DNA of 64,000 bases from Liolophura sinensis (taxonomy: Eukaryota > Mollusca > Polyplacophora > Chitonida > Chitonidae), in the NCBI RefSeq assembly GCF_032854445.1, contig NC_088305.1:21552955-21616954 (forward strand). The letters are read 5' to 3'. The translations under genes and the position numbers were made by a program. Under the pieces are notes generated by a model that worked only from the letters and a program-made list of their open reading frames with translations, made no database searches and was not told the origin of the DNA. Each line of letters starts with the position of its first letter. Within the stretch, counting starts at the first letter, position 1. This document shows positions 1 through 11,533 of this stretch, one piece after another.

Positions 1-913
1 TTGCTTAAATCCCGTTACCAATAAGTATGTAGCTCCTATGCGCTTTCATCATTCTGAATTAAGATAAATACCTAGTGTATTCCTGTATCCAGCCGAGTTT
101 CTTCGGGTTATGTTTATAGCAGTAAAATCAACACCCTATGACATCTCCACTCGTAGGATGTGTGAAAGTTATTTGTGCCATGGAGGAAAAGTGAGTGAGC
201 GGAGTACTTCAAGTATCGACCTTTGCCAAGTTATACTGGCAAATAGAATATATGTACGTCACATTTCCGGGGAGTTTATTGCAAGACTACACCAGGGAAG
301 GGATTGGATCTATTTGGGTTTAAAGTTGCTATCATTTCTGTCATCACCAGTGCTGCCTCACTGCAACGCATTGTCGAAGACAAGACACCACGTTATACCC
401 AGTTAAGTGCCGACATCCGACAGACCAGTACTTGGTATATTCTTCATACCACCAAACGAGATAATGCCGAGATTACCGATGTCTTTGGTAGGACTCGCCT
501 CGGAATTGAATCTTGAAAATTCCTTGTGCTAGTAGGGGACTGAACCCACGTTTCGGTTTTGAAAGTCTGTGGTATGATCTCCGGTCTCCACACTTCAAGG
601 ACGTTAGTGTTGCAGGGTACCTTGGAAAGAAACCTTTGTTGCACTTTTGTTGCGTGTGTGGACAGCTTTCGTTATATAAAATAAAAAAATAAAAAATCTT
701 CAAAATCAACCCAAACCAGATGTTTTAAGACATGGCGATTTGTGGCATTTTTATTCCACAAGATGAACAATACGATGGTGAGGAATAATTAACAAGTGTG
801 ATTGAACTGGCTAATCCAATAGGGCATTCTACAGGGTACATGTAGCCCGCCTCACAGGAAAGGACTTCCGAGCAGGAACGGATTAACGCCTCATAGAAAA
901 TGATTTCTGCGGT
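1..913. other. Non-coding 3' flank of the nucleoplasmin gene
   Basis: No exon recognised. Around 525-600 there is a tRNA-like stretch (GGGGACTGAACCC, resembling a B box) followed by words shared with the second SINE family (TGAAAGTCTGTGGTATGA), so part of it is probably a decayed SINE. The open frames here are short and carry no family signature. Part of the interval next to 914 should be the 3' UTR of the minus-strand gene. Confidence 0.4.
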
Positions 914-3900
914 TCACGCCTTTGCCTTCTTTCCTTTCTTGGCTGCCTGCTGCTTAAAGACGAGATAAAACGAAGAATAAATACATTTTCAAAATTAGGA
1001 GATATTTCAGTTCGTGTTGATATTTCTTGAAAATACGATTGCGTAATAGAAATACGGTGTAAAAATCACCAAAACACACCAATACGGTGCAAGCATCTTG
1101 TAGCAGCATGCATGTGATTCTGGGTAAGGTACATTTGAAATTTGTGTAACATTCTCAGTTTTCATACATTTGACTTTAAATGTGGCCAAAAAGTGGTACA
1201 TCCATCTCCGGTTTTATGAATACAATAACGTCAATATTATTACCTTAGGCTCATTTCTATTTCCTGTTTTTTTTTAATTTATATATATCGGGCGCCATTT
1301 ATGGCCTGCATTCGAAATGAAATCCCGAAAAATATTCTAAAGTTTAAACCGGAGTGATTATGTGAAATATCTCAACGAAGAAACAATGGTTTCTCACCGA
1401 TAAGTTTCCAAACTTAAACCTGCCTTGAAATTTACGATTTATTTATTTATTTGATTTGTGTTTTACGCCGTACCCAATACTTGACTTATACGGCGGTGGC
1501 CAGCATTGTGGTGGGAGGAAACCTGGCAGAGCTTGGGGCAAGCCCACGACCATCCGCAGGTTGCACTCACACTTTCCCATGTACCCAATTAGGTAAAATA
1601 AAGTCCAGTGACGGGAATGGGAATATATCCGTCACTTGTTTAGGAATACTCAAAATGTTGTGTTGTCATCGCATTTGATTTACAGCGTAAATCACCAATT
1701 AAATCAGTGAAATTGGTCAGGTCAAATTTCATTTCTATGGCCGAATCATGTCTAAAATAGTATTTTCAAATCTTGTCACCCGCGCTGTCGTCAAAGTGCT
1801 AAAGATGTACGCGATGAAAACCGGTTTCTCGTAATCTTGAAGTATTTCTGAATTCATATTTCATGATGCGTTATTTCATTATGAATAATTTAGTGTATAG
1901 CGTCGTAATTAATCGAAATATAACCGACGCATCCACTCGGACATCGGAACTTCGCAAACCACGATTTCGAATGATGTTCTAGTTTGAACTCAACCGAGTG
2001 AGTGCGTGCGTGCTTGGGGTTTAACGTCGTACTCAATTTTTCAGTCATATGACGACGAAGGAATTAGGGTGCATGTACGTGTAATGTGCCTCCCTTGTTG
2101 CAGGACGGATTTCCACCGCTCTTTTATTTAGTGCTGCTTCACTGAGGCGACTTACCGAAGGCAAGTAATTTGCCCCGCCCGAGCCATTATACTGATACGG
2201 GTCAACCAGTCGTTGCACTATCCCCTTCATGCTGAACGCCAAGCGAGGAAGTTACAACTTCCTCTTTTAAAGTCTTAGGTGTGACTCGATCAAGGATTGA
2301 CCCTAGATCTACCGGTCCCGAAGCGGACGCTCTACCAACTGTGCTATCCGGGCCGGTCTCAACCGATCTTAGCTACGTTTACGTGTGACCATTTGTCAAT
2401 CATCCCACTGTCGTCACTGCTCTAGTTTTTCTGTAGACTTCTGTATTCAAACCAAACTTGTGTAGTCTTACCTTGCCATTGGCAGATTTGACTGGTTTCT
2501 TTGCTTTAGCACCATTGGCTTTGTTCTGAAAGGAAAGTTGAAGCCAGTGAGTATTTCAAACCGAGCTGATAAAGCTTGTCAAGTAAACCACTTTGGTATA
2601 AATATGGATAAAGCGCACTACAGGTCACATGACTACATGTACAATGGCGGAGGAATATTGGTGTCTTTCTAGTACCGATTTCAGGCGACTTTCAAGTATC
2701 TATTCAAAGAATAAAATCTGGGCTATGTCTATGTATAGTTTTTCAGAATTATTAATCATTTTTTGTTTCATGTGGTTCACAACGTATATTGTCTCTGGAG
2801 GGGTCAGATTTCAACAGGTGTTGTCTGTTTAATACACATTCCGGCGACATGCTTATAGAATGCATTGGTTCAAGCCAGATAATATACTCTTACAATATAT
2901 GTACATACCTTGGCGCTTTTCTGACTTTTAGCCTTTGACCTGTGCAAAAAAAAAATATAACGGACGGAAATAGGATTTATTTATATGTTTATTTCTTTGG
3001 TGTTTTACGCTGTACTCAATATTTGACTTTTACGACAGCGGTCAGCGTTATGGTGAGAGGAAACCCGGCTAGGGGAAACCAACGACCATCCGTAGGTTGC
3101 TAGTAGACCTTCCCACTTACGGCTGAATACGAGGATTCAAAAGGAATACAGCTTACACAGCGTCATGGGTGAGTATCTCGCATGTGTATCTACCTGATCA
3201 GTGTATCCCAGGCAGACTTACCGAGATCCCCTCTAATAATGCAGGATGGGAGCTACAAAATCTCACAAAATTTAAGTTTTAACTGAACTTTAATCTAGAC
3301 CCCTGAAAACCTGCGTACTTTTTTGGCGGACTTTCCTCCTCTTCCTCGTCTTCGTCTTCATATTCATCTTCGTCATCTTCGTCGTCGTCTTCATCTAAAT
3401 CATCGTCATCTTCCTGTGGGCAGTTATTTGATTGGTGTTAAACGTTATATAATTATTCACTGTTTTGTAACGTCATAGTCTAGATTTTTCTCTTACATGA
3501 TGACGTCTTATGTTTAAAAACTAGTTTGTTAGGGTTTGTTATTTTTCTATGTATTTATTTGATTGGTGTTTTACGCCGTACTCAAGAATATTTCACTTAC
3601 ACGACGGTGGCCAGCATTATGGTGGGTGGAAACCGGGCAGAGCCTGGGGGAAACCCACGACCATCCGCAGGTTGCTGGCAGACCTCAAGAGTTATTTTTC
3701 TAGGCAGTGTTTAAAGGATACATGAAATGGAACTATAAGACAAAGATTATGTTTCTATACCAAATGAAGAAAATTATTCCCCTGAATTTGTTTTAATTCA
3801 TTCTGGAACTATTTTATACCTGTTAATTACCCCTCTATTGTGCATATTTTCCGTCAACGGTTGAAAAATTTGTACTATTATATGTTATTACACATGATAA

Positions 3901-6900
3901 TTTGCACATTAAGTAATACCAAAGCGTTTCACGTATCCTTTAATTATCTTTCACACGGATATGTACTTTATTATTGTTTTCTTTACCTTCCACGCCGGTG
4001 TTATAACATTACCTCGTCCATACTCTCCTCTTCGGAACCGTCGTCTCCAATACTGGCGTCAAGTTTGCCTTTCTGTATAAACATGACAAACATGTCGTTT
4101 GTCAGCACGGACTTTTTTTTTTACTGGCGTTTTTGATTTCGTACTCCAAAACTTTTTACTCCTACGTCAGCGGTAAGGATTTCGATTGGAGAATAAATAT
4201 CTGCAGTAATCTACCGTGCTTAATTCACCTGGCGTGACTAGCAAATCTGGTGTATGTAAGAATTTTTGGATTCAAAGTACTTTACTTGCCAGGATTAAAA
4301 ATCTAATGTTTTTTCATTGCGATCAATTATATCCAAGTTCTCCAAGTCTTTGATGGAATAAGCGAGTTATGGCAGTTTCCGATATGAACAAGATCCATCT
4401 ACAGTGACAGGTGGTGAGAAGACAGGACCGCTTTAGAGAACTAAGCCAACGATGGACCCTACTTTGGTTTTAAGGAAAGAACCTTTGCCTTGGCCGCTTT
4501 TTGTGTTCCAGCTTTCCTCTTCTTGGCCATTTTGAGGGGCGATTCTTCCTCATCTTCCGTGTTTACCTCCGTCGTTCTGTACAGTTCGTCCACGCCTTCC
4601 TCCACTGATGCCTCTGCAACGCAGTCAATTCGGAACACGATTCATTCACTGTTGTTGGACGTCATCTTAAAGAATTTTTTCTTTTCACTTATACAATGGC
4701 GACCATTTATACGAGTGAAGGAAACAGGAGTACCAGAGGCAGACAACTGTGACGAACAAACTTTGAGCCGGTTCCATGAACCTCACTTAGCTAAGATTCG
4801 CCTTAAATTGGCATGAAGACGTATGTCATAGAGCTACAAACCGAGCTACATACCGCTCCTAACGAGAAACAGGAATTCTGAACACTCAGAGACCGATTCC
4901 GCAAAGCTATTTAGGAACTATGTCAATTTGTAATACAATTTGTTGTCTCTTGAAATTAAAATTTTGCCAATCTTATCCATGTTGTGTGAAGACAAGTTTG
5001 TCAAAATTTATCCTTTCATCACAAAACACACTAAGCATTGTGAGGTTGTTTCAAATTTGGATTTATCAAAACTGGCTTTGTAGAATAGGCCGAAATTTAA
5101 ATGTCAACATGCATTTGTTAAATACTTTATCAACGTGTCGGTTTTCGTTGTGAAAATACCTAAGTATTTTCCTTACAAATGTAAATGTTACATTTTTCAA
5201 TGTAACATGCGAGAAACGTCAACGCCTTATCTTTGTTTGAAACGTCGCAACGTCATTGGTGGTGCTTTCAAAACTTATGTTCTGAGACTGATGGTTATTT
5301 CAACAGAATATAAATATGTTCGTTTATTAGGAAACTGTGTGTTCGTAACATTATGTTGCAGTAATAACCTGTTCTTAGCATCACTCACAAAATAAAATCA
5401 TATTTAACAGCTTGGTTTTTAGAATATACTCACCCGTTAAATGTTGCGCTGTTATACAAACAGGAGTTCTGTATAACAGCCGCAACATTTAACAGGGTAA
5501 ACGATCCCCAAAACTGACGTCTAAGAAGCACTGTTATATCAAAAACATGAGTAATATTTATTTGATTGGTGTTTTACGCCGGACGCAAGAATATTTCACT
5601 TATACGAAGGCGGCTAACATTATGGTGGGAGGTAACCGGAGAGAGCCCGGGAGAAACCCACCACCATCCACAGGTTGCTGCCAGACCTTCCCACATACAG
5701 CCGGAGAGAATGCCAGCATGAACTGGACTTAAACTCAGAGCGACCCCATTGGTTGAGGCTCCCGGATCATTGCGCGGCTGGAGTGCTACCCCTCTCGGCC
5801 ACGGAGGCCCAAAAACATGAATAAGCAATAAAACGAAAGCCTAAATAACCAATCCAAAATCAAATAGGAAAGATTCCAAGGAAAGTGGTGGCAGAAAAAC
5901 CAGTAAAAAAATGCTTTTGGGGGTTGGGAATGGACCAAACATCCTTGAGTTTAACGATGTTATAACACTTCCCGGACTACAAGACTGTCCCGACCACATA
6001 CGATTGTGCCCCAACAATACAACTTACGCAATCATTCAGACCGAGAGTTAATGAAAAGAGCGGTTGTGAACATGAATCGCCGTCAAAATTTGTGGTTTCC
6101 ACTTGGACCAAATTCCTTTCTCCTTTGACTGCCTTTGGACCGAGGACCGCCTGTAAAATAACATAAATACTGGAAGTCTAAATACCGGGCCAAATACAGG
6201 AAAAACAATAGGCTGGAGACCAAATTACGGGAGATAATTTACCAGGATTCTGATTATCCGAGTTCCTCTCTGTCTGAATAGCAACCTGTTCGTGAGCTTC
6301 TGGTGTCAGCCCGGTTTCCTCTGGCCGCCATCGTATAAGTGAAACATTCTTGAGTATGGCTTAAAACACCAATTACATGAATAAATTATCGGAAGATTAA
6401 ATAAATGGGAAATTACATAGAAAAAGGTGTATATAAATTTATTTCTATAACAAAATATCAGTTTAGGGCCACGAAGCCCTAACCTAGTCCTGTTTTGGGG
6501 TGAACAATGTAAAATTATCCTAGCATACAAAAGGTATTTTGTACCCATCCAGGGTAACCCAATTTTTTTTTGGTCAAATGTCTCAAATGTAACTTGGTTA
6601 GAAGTGGCTAAAATCAGGAAGCAAATCTTATGGAGATTGATTTGAATGGTGTTTTACGCCGTACTCAAGAATATTTCACTTATACGACGGCGGCCAGCAT
6701 TATGGTGGGAGGAAACCAGGCAAAGCCCGGGTGATGTAACAACCCACGACCATCCGCAGGTTGCTGACAGACCCAGTGGAGTTTGAGTACTTTTCTTTAT
6801 ATTACACCCCATGATAGCTCTGAATTGTACCTACATTTTTCAGAAATAACGTATGTGTGAGAAAATCTCGGTCACCGTCCTCTTGATCCACCGACCAGGA

Positions 6901-8449
6901 TACCGCGGGTTTATCTGTCGTCAGCTGACAGCCTGGGTACAGTGTGAGAAAAGAAAAACCCATTTAGTGATAATTCCATAGTACATTCTGAACCTCTGGA
7001 CTAACTTTTCACCAAGCCAGATGAAAGATTTAAAATATGTGTCTAACACTGAACACCTATATGTAAAACATACATGTATGTAAAACGATCAATGTTTAAG
7101 ATTGAGCGAACAATGTGTTATAACACTGACATGGAATGAAACTTGGCTAGGTTTCTCTTAATCATAAGCACGTATAAATTATATACAATATTCCTTATGT
7201 CGGCAGTTGTGAGTGAATGCTTGGGGTTTAACGTCGTGCTTAATTTTTCAGTCATATGACGAAGAGGGATTCCTTAGAGTACATGTACGTGTACGTGTAA
7301 TGTGCCGCCTTGTTGCAGGACGGATTTCCACCGCTCTTTTGTGTAGTGCATTTTGGGAAGGCAAGTAAACCGCACTACCCGAGCCATTATACCGATACGG
7401 GTCAACCTGCCGTTGCACTATCCCCTTCATGCTGAACGCCAAAACAGGAAGTTACAACTTTTATGGTCTTAGGTGTGACCCGACCCAGGATTGGCCCTGG
7501 ATCTACCGCCTCCAGCAGTGGTGTTAGCAGTTGTAAAGATTGAGTTTGTCCAATTGTTAGTCAATGAGCCCATTCTCATGTGTTACTTGTGAAAAGCTGG
7601 TTATTCAATGAAGTGACGTTAATTATGCACGTGATGGCAACCTTAACTTTCAATATCCCCCAGGTCTATCTAGGGCACCCACCCTCGAGTTTTACCTAAA
7701 GCATCACAGTTTATATCACTAACCAGCTTAAGACATGTAACCAACATGAACTTTAAATCGACACGGTAGCCAGAAATATACAAATAATATGGACAGGGCG
7801 CCCTAGAGAGATATCGGTGCCAAAGGCCTGTTTTATGTCGTAGTCTTGGTGGTGATGTAACAAATCTACAAAAGCATTACATGTTCTCGTCAATGTCATT
7901 GTTGTACAAGATGAGTCAGAACTGGAAAAATCAGTGTGTAGTCTTGATACGTTCTGTATATCCTATGTATTCTGAAACTTATTGTGATGTTGTATATTCT
8001 TGTGTTGTATATGTTGTATAAAATAGGGACCACGACGGTGCAAAATTGGGACAAAGACGGTGTAAAATAGGGGCCTGCAGATTTTCCTTTTCTGACAATT
8101 TTAACGTATGGGTGTATGCCCTCACATTTTTTTAACATGCCCCCGGTGTAGGTCATTGTATTTGGCATTTATTTTCCTTTTGAGTTTCAGATTCTTCAGT
8201 TCATTGAAGATTCTTGGATTCAAAATGAACATTTAAAGAAGTGGATCGATCACAAACAACTTTCCGTAACCCCAATTTTACCACTCCCTAGATTTCTTAG
8301 TATGATTATTGGGCATAATTCTTTAATTATATTGCTTTATGAACAGTTCAAAAGCCAAAAAGCTCTTCAGAAACCTTACCCCAAAAATATTCATAATTTG
8401 CATCCGTCAGACGACCGCTGAGGTTCGCAGCTTTCATGTCGGCGGACAT
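914..8449 (-). CDS. Nucleoplasmin-family histone chaperone (complete, 10 exons)
   Basis: Nucleoplasmins are pentameric nuclear and nucleolar chaperones for histones and ribosomal proteins. Exons in coding order on the minus strand: 8449-8380 (ATG), 6932-6835, 6150-6028, 4746-4689, 4613-4483, 4072-4013, 3413-3319, 2939-2909, 2525-2472, 952-914 (TGA). All phases join, giving about 252 aa. The core is clear: YEYFWG at the exon 1 end, then CQLTTDKPAVSW, FLTHTLFLKN, and AVLGPKAVKGERNLVQVE. Exon 4 (TPVSFTRINGRHCI) is divergent where the family usually has a GSGPVHISG-like strand; it was chosen because its length and phases fit. Exon 5 carries a basic MAKKRK stretch (likely nuclear signal), exon 7 is almost all D/E (histone-binding acidic tract), and exons 8-10 are Lys/Ala-rich and end KKGKKAKA. 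The exon 5 donor (GTTCTT) is weak. Family call firm; exon 4 and the last acceptor less so. Confidence 0.86.
1438..1590 (-). repeat. SINE family 1, 3' part
   Basis: Reads TTTATTTATTTGAT, then GTGTTTTACGCCGTACCC and the GGTGGGAGGAAACC block ending near the CCATCCGCAGGTTG word. The tRNA-derived head is missing (5' truncated). Confidence 0.8.
1995..2358 (-). repeat. SINE family 2, full length
   Basis: Second tRNA-derived SINE family. On the minus strand the head reads GGATAGCACAGTTGGTAGAG (A-box-like), followed by a B-box-like segment, then a body with GAAGTTGTAACTTCCTC and GCTTGGCGTTCAGCATGAAG, and an end at TACGACGTTAAACCCCAAGC followed by a CACTCA simple tail. Related copies lie near 7.2, 11.25, 12.6 and 13.0 kb. 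Confidence 0.8.
2974..3130 (-). repeat. SINE family 1, diverged 3' part
   Basis: GGTGTTTTACGCTGTACTC followed by a diverged GCGTTATGGTGAGAGGAAAC block and CCATCCGTAGGTTGCT; ends at the CTTACGGC word. In a nucleoplasmin intron. Confidence 0.75.
3549..3692 (-). repeat. SINE family 1, 3' part
   Basis: TATTTATTTGATTGGTGTTT then TACGCCGTACTCAAGAATAT and GGTGGGTGGAAACCGGGCAG; stops after CCGCAGGTTGCTGGCAGACC. Well preserved, head absent. Confidence 0.85.
5432..5498. repeat. Near-perfect inverted repeat (hairpin) in a nucleoplasmin intron
   Basis: The left arm contains TTAAATGTTGCG and CTGTTATACA. The right arm contains the reverse complement of both (TGTATAACAG, CGCAACATTTAA) with only two single-base bulges. 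The arms are about 28 nt and the loop about 10 nt. No TA-type flanks or transposon ends were recognised. Confidence 0.7.
5547..5812 (-). repeat. SINE family 1, near full length
   Basis: Runs from the A/T tail at the left, through the TACGCC-GGAAACC domain and CCACAGGTTGCTGCCAGACC, to the tRNA-like head at 5740-5812 (minus strand GGGCCTCCGTGGCCGAGAGG). The head resembles a serine/leucine-type tRNA 5' half. Confidence 0.85.
6308..6388 (+). repeat. SINE family 1, short 3' fragment
   Basis: Contains CCCGGTTTCCTCTGGCCGCC then GTATAAGTGAAACATTCTTG and a degenerate AATAAAT tail. Head and middle missing; about 12 nt of the domain are deleted. Confidence 0.75.
6638..6775 (-). repeat. SINE family 1, 3' part
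   Basis: GGTGTTTTACGCCGTACTC, GGTGGGAGGAAACCAGGC and CCATCCGCAGGTTGCTGACA are present. A small insertion (TGATGTAAC) interrupts the AAACCCACGACC stretch. It ends about 60 nt from nucleoplasmin exon 2. Confidence 0.8.
7205..7532 (-). repeat. SINE family 2, internally deleted
   Basis: Shares GAGTGAATGCTTGGGGTTTA, GTTGCAGGACGGATTTCCAC and CTGAACGCCAA with the copy at 2.0 kb but lacks part of the middle and most of the tRNA head. In the first nucleoplasmin intron. Confidence 0.75.
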
Positions 8450-8576
8450 TGCCTTTCTTTTTCTTCTTTTCTGAATAAAATTACACCTGTTCTTCCAAAC
8501 CTTATCGCCAAAATGGTGCTCCCGTGTCGAAAAATGTCGCAAATGAGTTGTCACATGGTCCCCACGTTGCCAGCTC

Positions 8577-8627
8577 TGCGCCTGCGCAGTCCGGAAAATG
8601 TAGTCGATATGGAAACGCTATGCAAAT
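8577..8627 (-). promoter_or_regulatory. Promoter-like motif cluster upstream of the nucleoplasmin gene
   Basis: About 130 bp 5' of the nucleoplasmin ATG (minus strand) are a GC palindrome-like NRF1-type site (TGCGCAGGCGCA on the minus strand), an ETS-like core (TTTTCCGG), an adjoining GACTACATTTTCC that resembles the ZNF143-type ACTACAATTCCC element, and a perfect octamer ATGCAAAT at 8620-8627 on the plus strand. Clustering of these sites just ahead of a first coding exon suggests a TATA-less housekeeping promoter. Motif identities are from memory; function is inferred. Confidence 0.45.
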
Positions 8628-9030
8628 GACCTAGTAACTTTTAGGGCATTTCACATGCCTCACATGTAGGGAATGTCCAATCAGACAGGATACAGGCATT
8701 CATATCACAGGGTTCACTACCTGAAATGCAAGGTAACGAAAATGGTGTCATGTTGCATGAAGGAAAATGTGAAATTTGACCTAGGCATGTATTCGTTTAT
8801 TGGATACATTTTTGCAATAGTATTTTTTCCAAAAGTATATGTGTACTAAATGTTGGAATTGAAGTATCAGCAGAGGTTTCAAAATAAAACATCTGGAAAA
8901 TTAATGTAGACATTAAAACTACATGGGCCTATTCCACAGATGTCTGTGAAGACAGCCAGCGGTTACATCACAGACATGTTCCACACTTAAATGCTGAAAC
9001 GAGATCTTATGTTTCTCTTTGATCTGAGGG
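8628..9030. other. Intergenic DNA, no feature recognised
   Basis: AT-rich sequence between the nucleoplasmin promoter region and the next SINE. No exon, RNA gene or repeat was supported here. Confidence 0.4.
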
Positions 9031-9158
9031 TTTTATTTATTTATCTATTTATTTGGTGTTTTACGCCCTACTCAAAAATATTTCACTTATACAACGGCGG
9101 CAGGATAATGGTAGGAGGAAACCGAGTTCAAAACCCACGACCATGCGAAAGTTGCAGA
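9031..9158 (-). repeat. SINE family 1, 3' part
   Basis: TTTATTTATCTATTTATTTG, GGTGTTTTACGCCCTACTC and AGGAAACCGAG are recognisable. Several small deletions; ends soon after the CCACGACCATGCGAAAGTTG word. Confidence 0.75.
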
Positions 9159-10130
9159 AGGGGTAAAAAGAAGTCCTACAAGATAATCAATCCGAGCTGA
9201 AGTCATGGCCTTAAAGACGTCACTGTGTTTGGAAGACGCGTGTGGTAATGTCGAGACGTCAATATCCAAGTACGGCGTGTAATAGATAGCCTCTGTAAGT
9301 ATGAAGTTCGCCTGGGTAAATGGGCAGTCTTACATTAACATCGATATTGATTTTTGGTATTATTAGTATGCCTGATATACATATAACCGAATGTTGAACT
9401 TGGACCCTGGCATTTGTATGTCCCTACACACAGTTCTTTTTGTAGGCACAGATTCAATAACAGCTAGGTCTTACCCATCGGTCAGCACTTGGCACATTAC
9501 CATATCAGGCAAGTAGACAACGAAAGAGAAAAAAAAAGTGAGTTTTACACTCGATATTCGGCGCAGTGCTCCCTGTGCGTGTTTGGTGTATACCTTTTGT
9601 ATATTTGCTTTGTAAATTCCGTGCTCTCTATACAGTTCAAGGTGGTGAGTATTTGTACAGCAAAGCGACCGCTAAGCCATTGGTTTTGTCGAGCGAGCCA
9701 GGCTTTTGACAATTAAACAGCTATTCAATGCTGTCTTCTGTTATGACCATTTTGACAGCTGTGTAAACCTTGAACAAAAATTAACGGGAGCCAACCGTAT
9801 CTATGTACGTACACGGGTCACTGAGTCCGGGGTCGACCCTCGGATCTATATACCTTTAATAGTGGGATATGTGAAAAGATATCGGTATAAACAATATATT
9901 CGCAGTTGGACTGAGCGGCTAAAATACGCACTACACCATCACTTAGTCACAGTGAGGAATTAAACCTGAGGACTCAACTTAGACAGGTAAGTGAGCAAAC
10001 ACCGATGGATCTAGATACAGAAACTACTCGTTGTAATGACTATCATAATGTCTACAGTAGCGGTAATGTGTACATGGGTACAGTACCTAGGACTTCCAGG
10101 AGTAAATAAAAGGCTACTTTACAAACAGTA
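9159..10130 (+). other. Intergenic or 5' non-coding DNA; possible untranslated exon ending at 9986
   Basis: No protein-coding exon was recognised. At 9981-9992 there is a perfect donor-like AGACAG|GTAAGT on the plus strand. It could end an untranslated first exon of the CNB-domain gene downstream, whose first coding exon has its own acceptor at 13480-13481. The donor match is seen; the exon is inference. Confidence 0.25.
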
Positions 10131-10139
10131 TACTGGTAT

Positions 10140-11075
10140 ACGTAAATCGTGTTCCTCAGTTTTACAAACATTAAAGGTACACAATTCGTTTTCCCCGGGC
10201 ACACATGTTGAGTATCTGCATGTACTAAAGGTACATACTTTGTGTATTAAAGCTATACAATTCGAGTTCGGATGAATACATGTACTAAAGGTATACAATT
10301 CGAGTTCCTTGGGTACACGTTTCAGCTCATTTTCTGTAATAAAGCTATATAATTCGAGTTCCTCGGGCACTCGGGTTAAGTACATGTACTAAAGGTATAC
10401 AATTCTAGTTCCTCGGGCACTCAGGTTGAGTACATGTACTAAAGGTATACAATTCGAGTTTCTCGGGCACACTTTTCGGCTCATTTTGTTTACTAGAAGT
10501 ATACAATTCGAGTTCCTCGGGTACACAGGCTGAGTACATGCACTAAAGGTATACAGTTCGATTTCCTTAGGCACACGTTTCAGCTCATTTTCTGTACTAA
10601 AGGTATACAATTCGAGTTCCTCGGACACTCGGGATGAGTACATGGACTATAGGTATACAGTTCGAGTTCCACAGGCACACGTTTCATCTCATTTTCTGTA
10701 CTAAAGGTACACAATTCGAGTTCCTCGGGCACTCGGGATGAGTACATGTACTAAAGGTATACAATTCGAGTTCCTCGGGCACTCAGGATGAGTACATGTA
10801 CTATAGGTATACAATTCGAATTCCACAGGCACACGTTTCAGCTCATTTCCTGGACTAAAGATATACAATTCGAGTTGAGTATATACACGTACTAAAGGTA
10901 TACAATTCGAGTTCCTGGCGCACTCATGTTAAGTATATGCACTTACTAAAGGTATACAATTCGAGTTCCTCGGGCACTCAGGTTGAGCATATACGTGTAC
11001 TAAAGGTATACAATTGGATGTCCTTGGGCGTACGTTTCAACTCATTTTCTGTACAAAAGGTACATGTATATATAA
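10140..11075. repeat. Minisatellite with alternating 50- and 54-bp units
   Basis: About 18 copies built on AAAGGTATACAATTCGAGTT plus CCTCGGGCAC. Successive AAAGGTATAC starts such as 10391, 10441, 10495, 10545 and 10599 are spaced 50, 50, 54, 50 and 54. Two unit types exist: one with an AGTACATGTACT end, one with GTTTCAGCTCATTTTCTGTA. Both edges are degenerate. Open frames across it on both strands are repeat artefacts. Confidence 0.88.
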
Positions 11076-11246
11076 TTTCCTTTCTTCGAGTAATTCAAAA
11101 CATGGACTTACTACCTATTTGTCTTCTAATTTAGTTCTTGTGACAAACCCATTTTTCAGAAGGAGGGCCCAAATGTTTAAAAGTGTTAAGGAATGAATTA
11201 TTGGGATAAGCAATATAGTCTTGACTTTTACAACATATAAAGATTG

Positions 11247-11533
11247 AGTGAGTGAGTGAGTGAGTGCTTGGGGTTTAACGTCGTACTTAACAATTTTTCA
11301 GTCATATGACGACAAAGGAATCCTTGCAGTGCATGTAATATACCTCATTGTTGCAGGACGGATTTCAACCGCTCTTTTTTCACTGCTTAACTGAGACGCC
11401 TTACCGAAGGAAAGTAAGCCGCCCCGCCTGAGCCTTTCTACTGATACGGGTCAACCACTCGTTGCCCTATTCTCTTCATGCTGAACGCCAAGAGTGGAAG
11501 TTACAACTTCCTCTTTTAAAGTCTTAGGTGTTA
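11247..11533 (-). repeat. SINE family 2, head missing
   Basis: Starts with the simple run GAGTGAGTGAGTGAGTGCTT, then GGGGTTTAACGTCGTACTTA. The CTGAACGCCAA and GGAAGTTACAACTTCCTC blocks are present; ends at GTCTTAGGTG before the tRNA-derived head. Confidence 0.8.

Noticed and set aside
5547..5828. Open frames with GVLRRTQEYFTYT or CGRCEFKSSSCWLPL motifs at many positions
   Set aside because: These are translations of family 1 SINEs in the two orientations, not conserved proteins.
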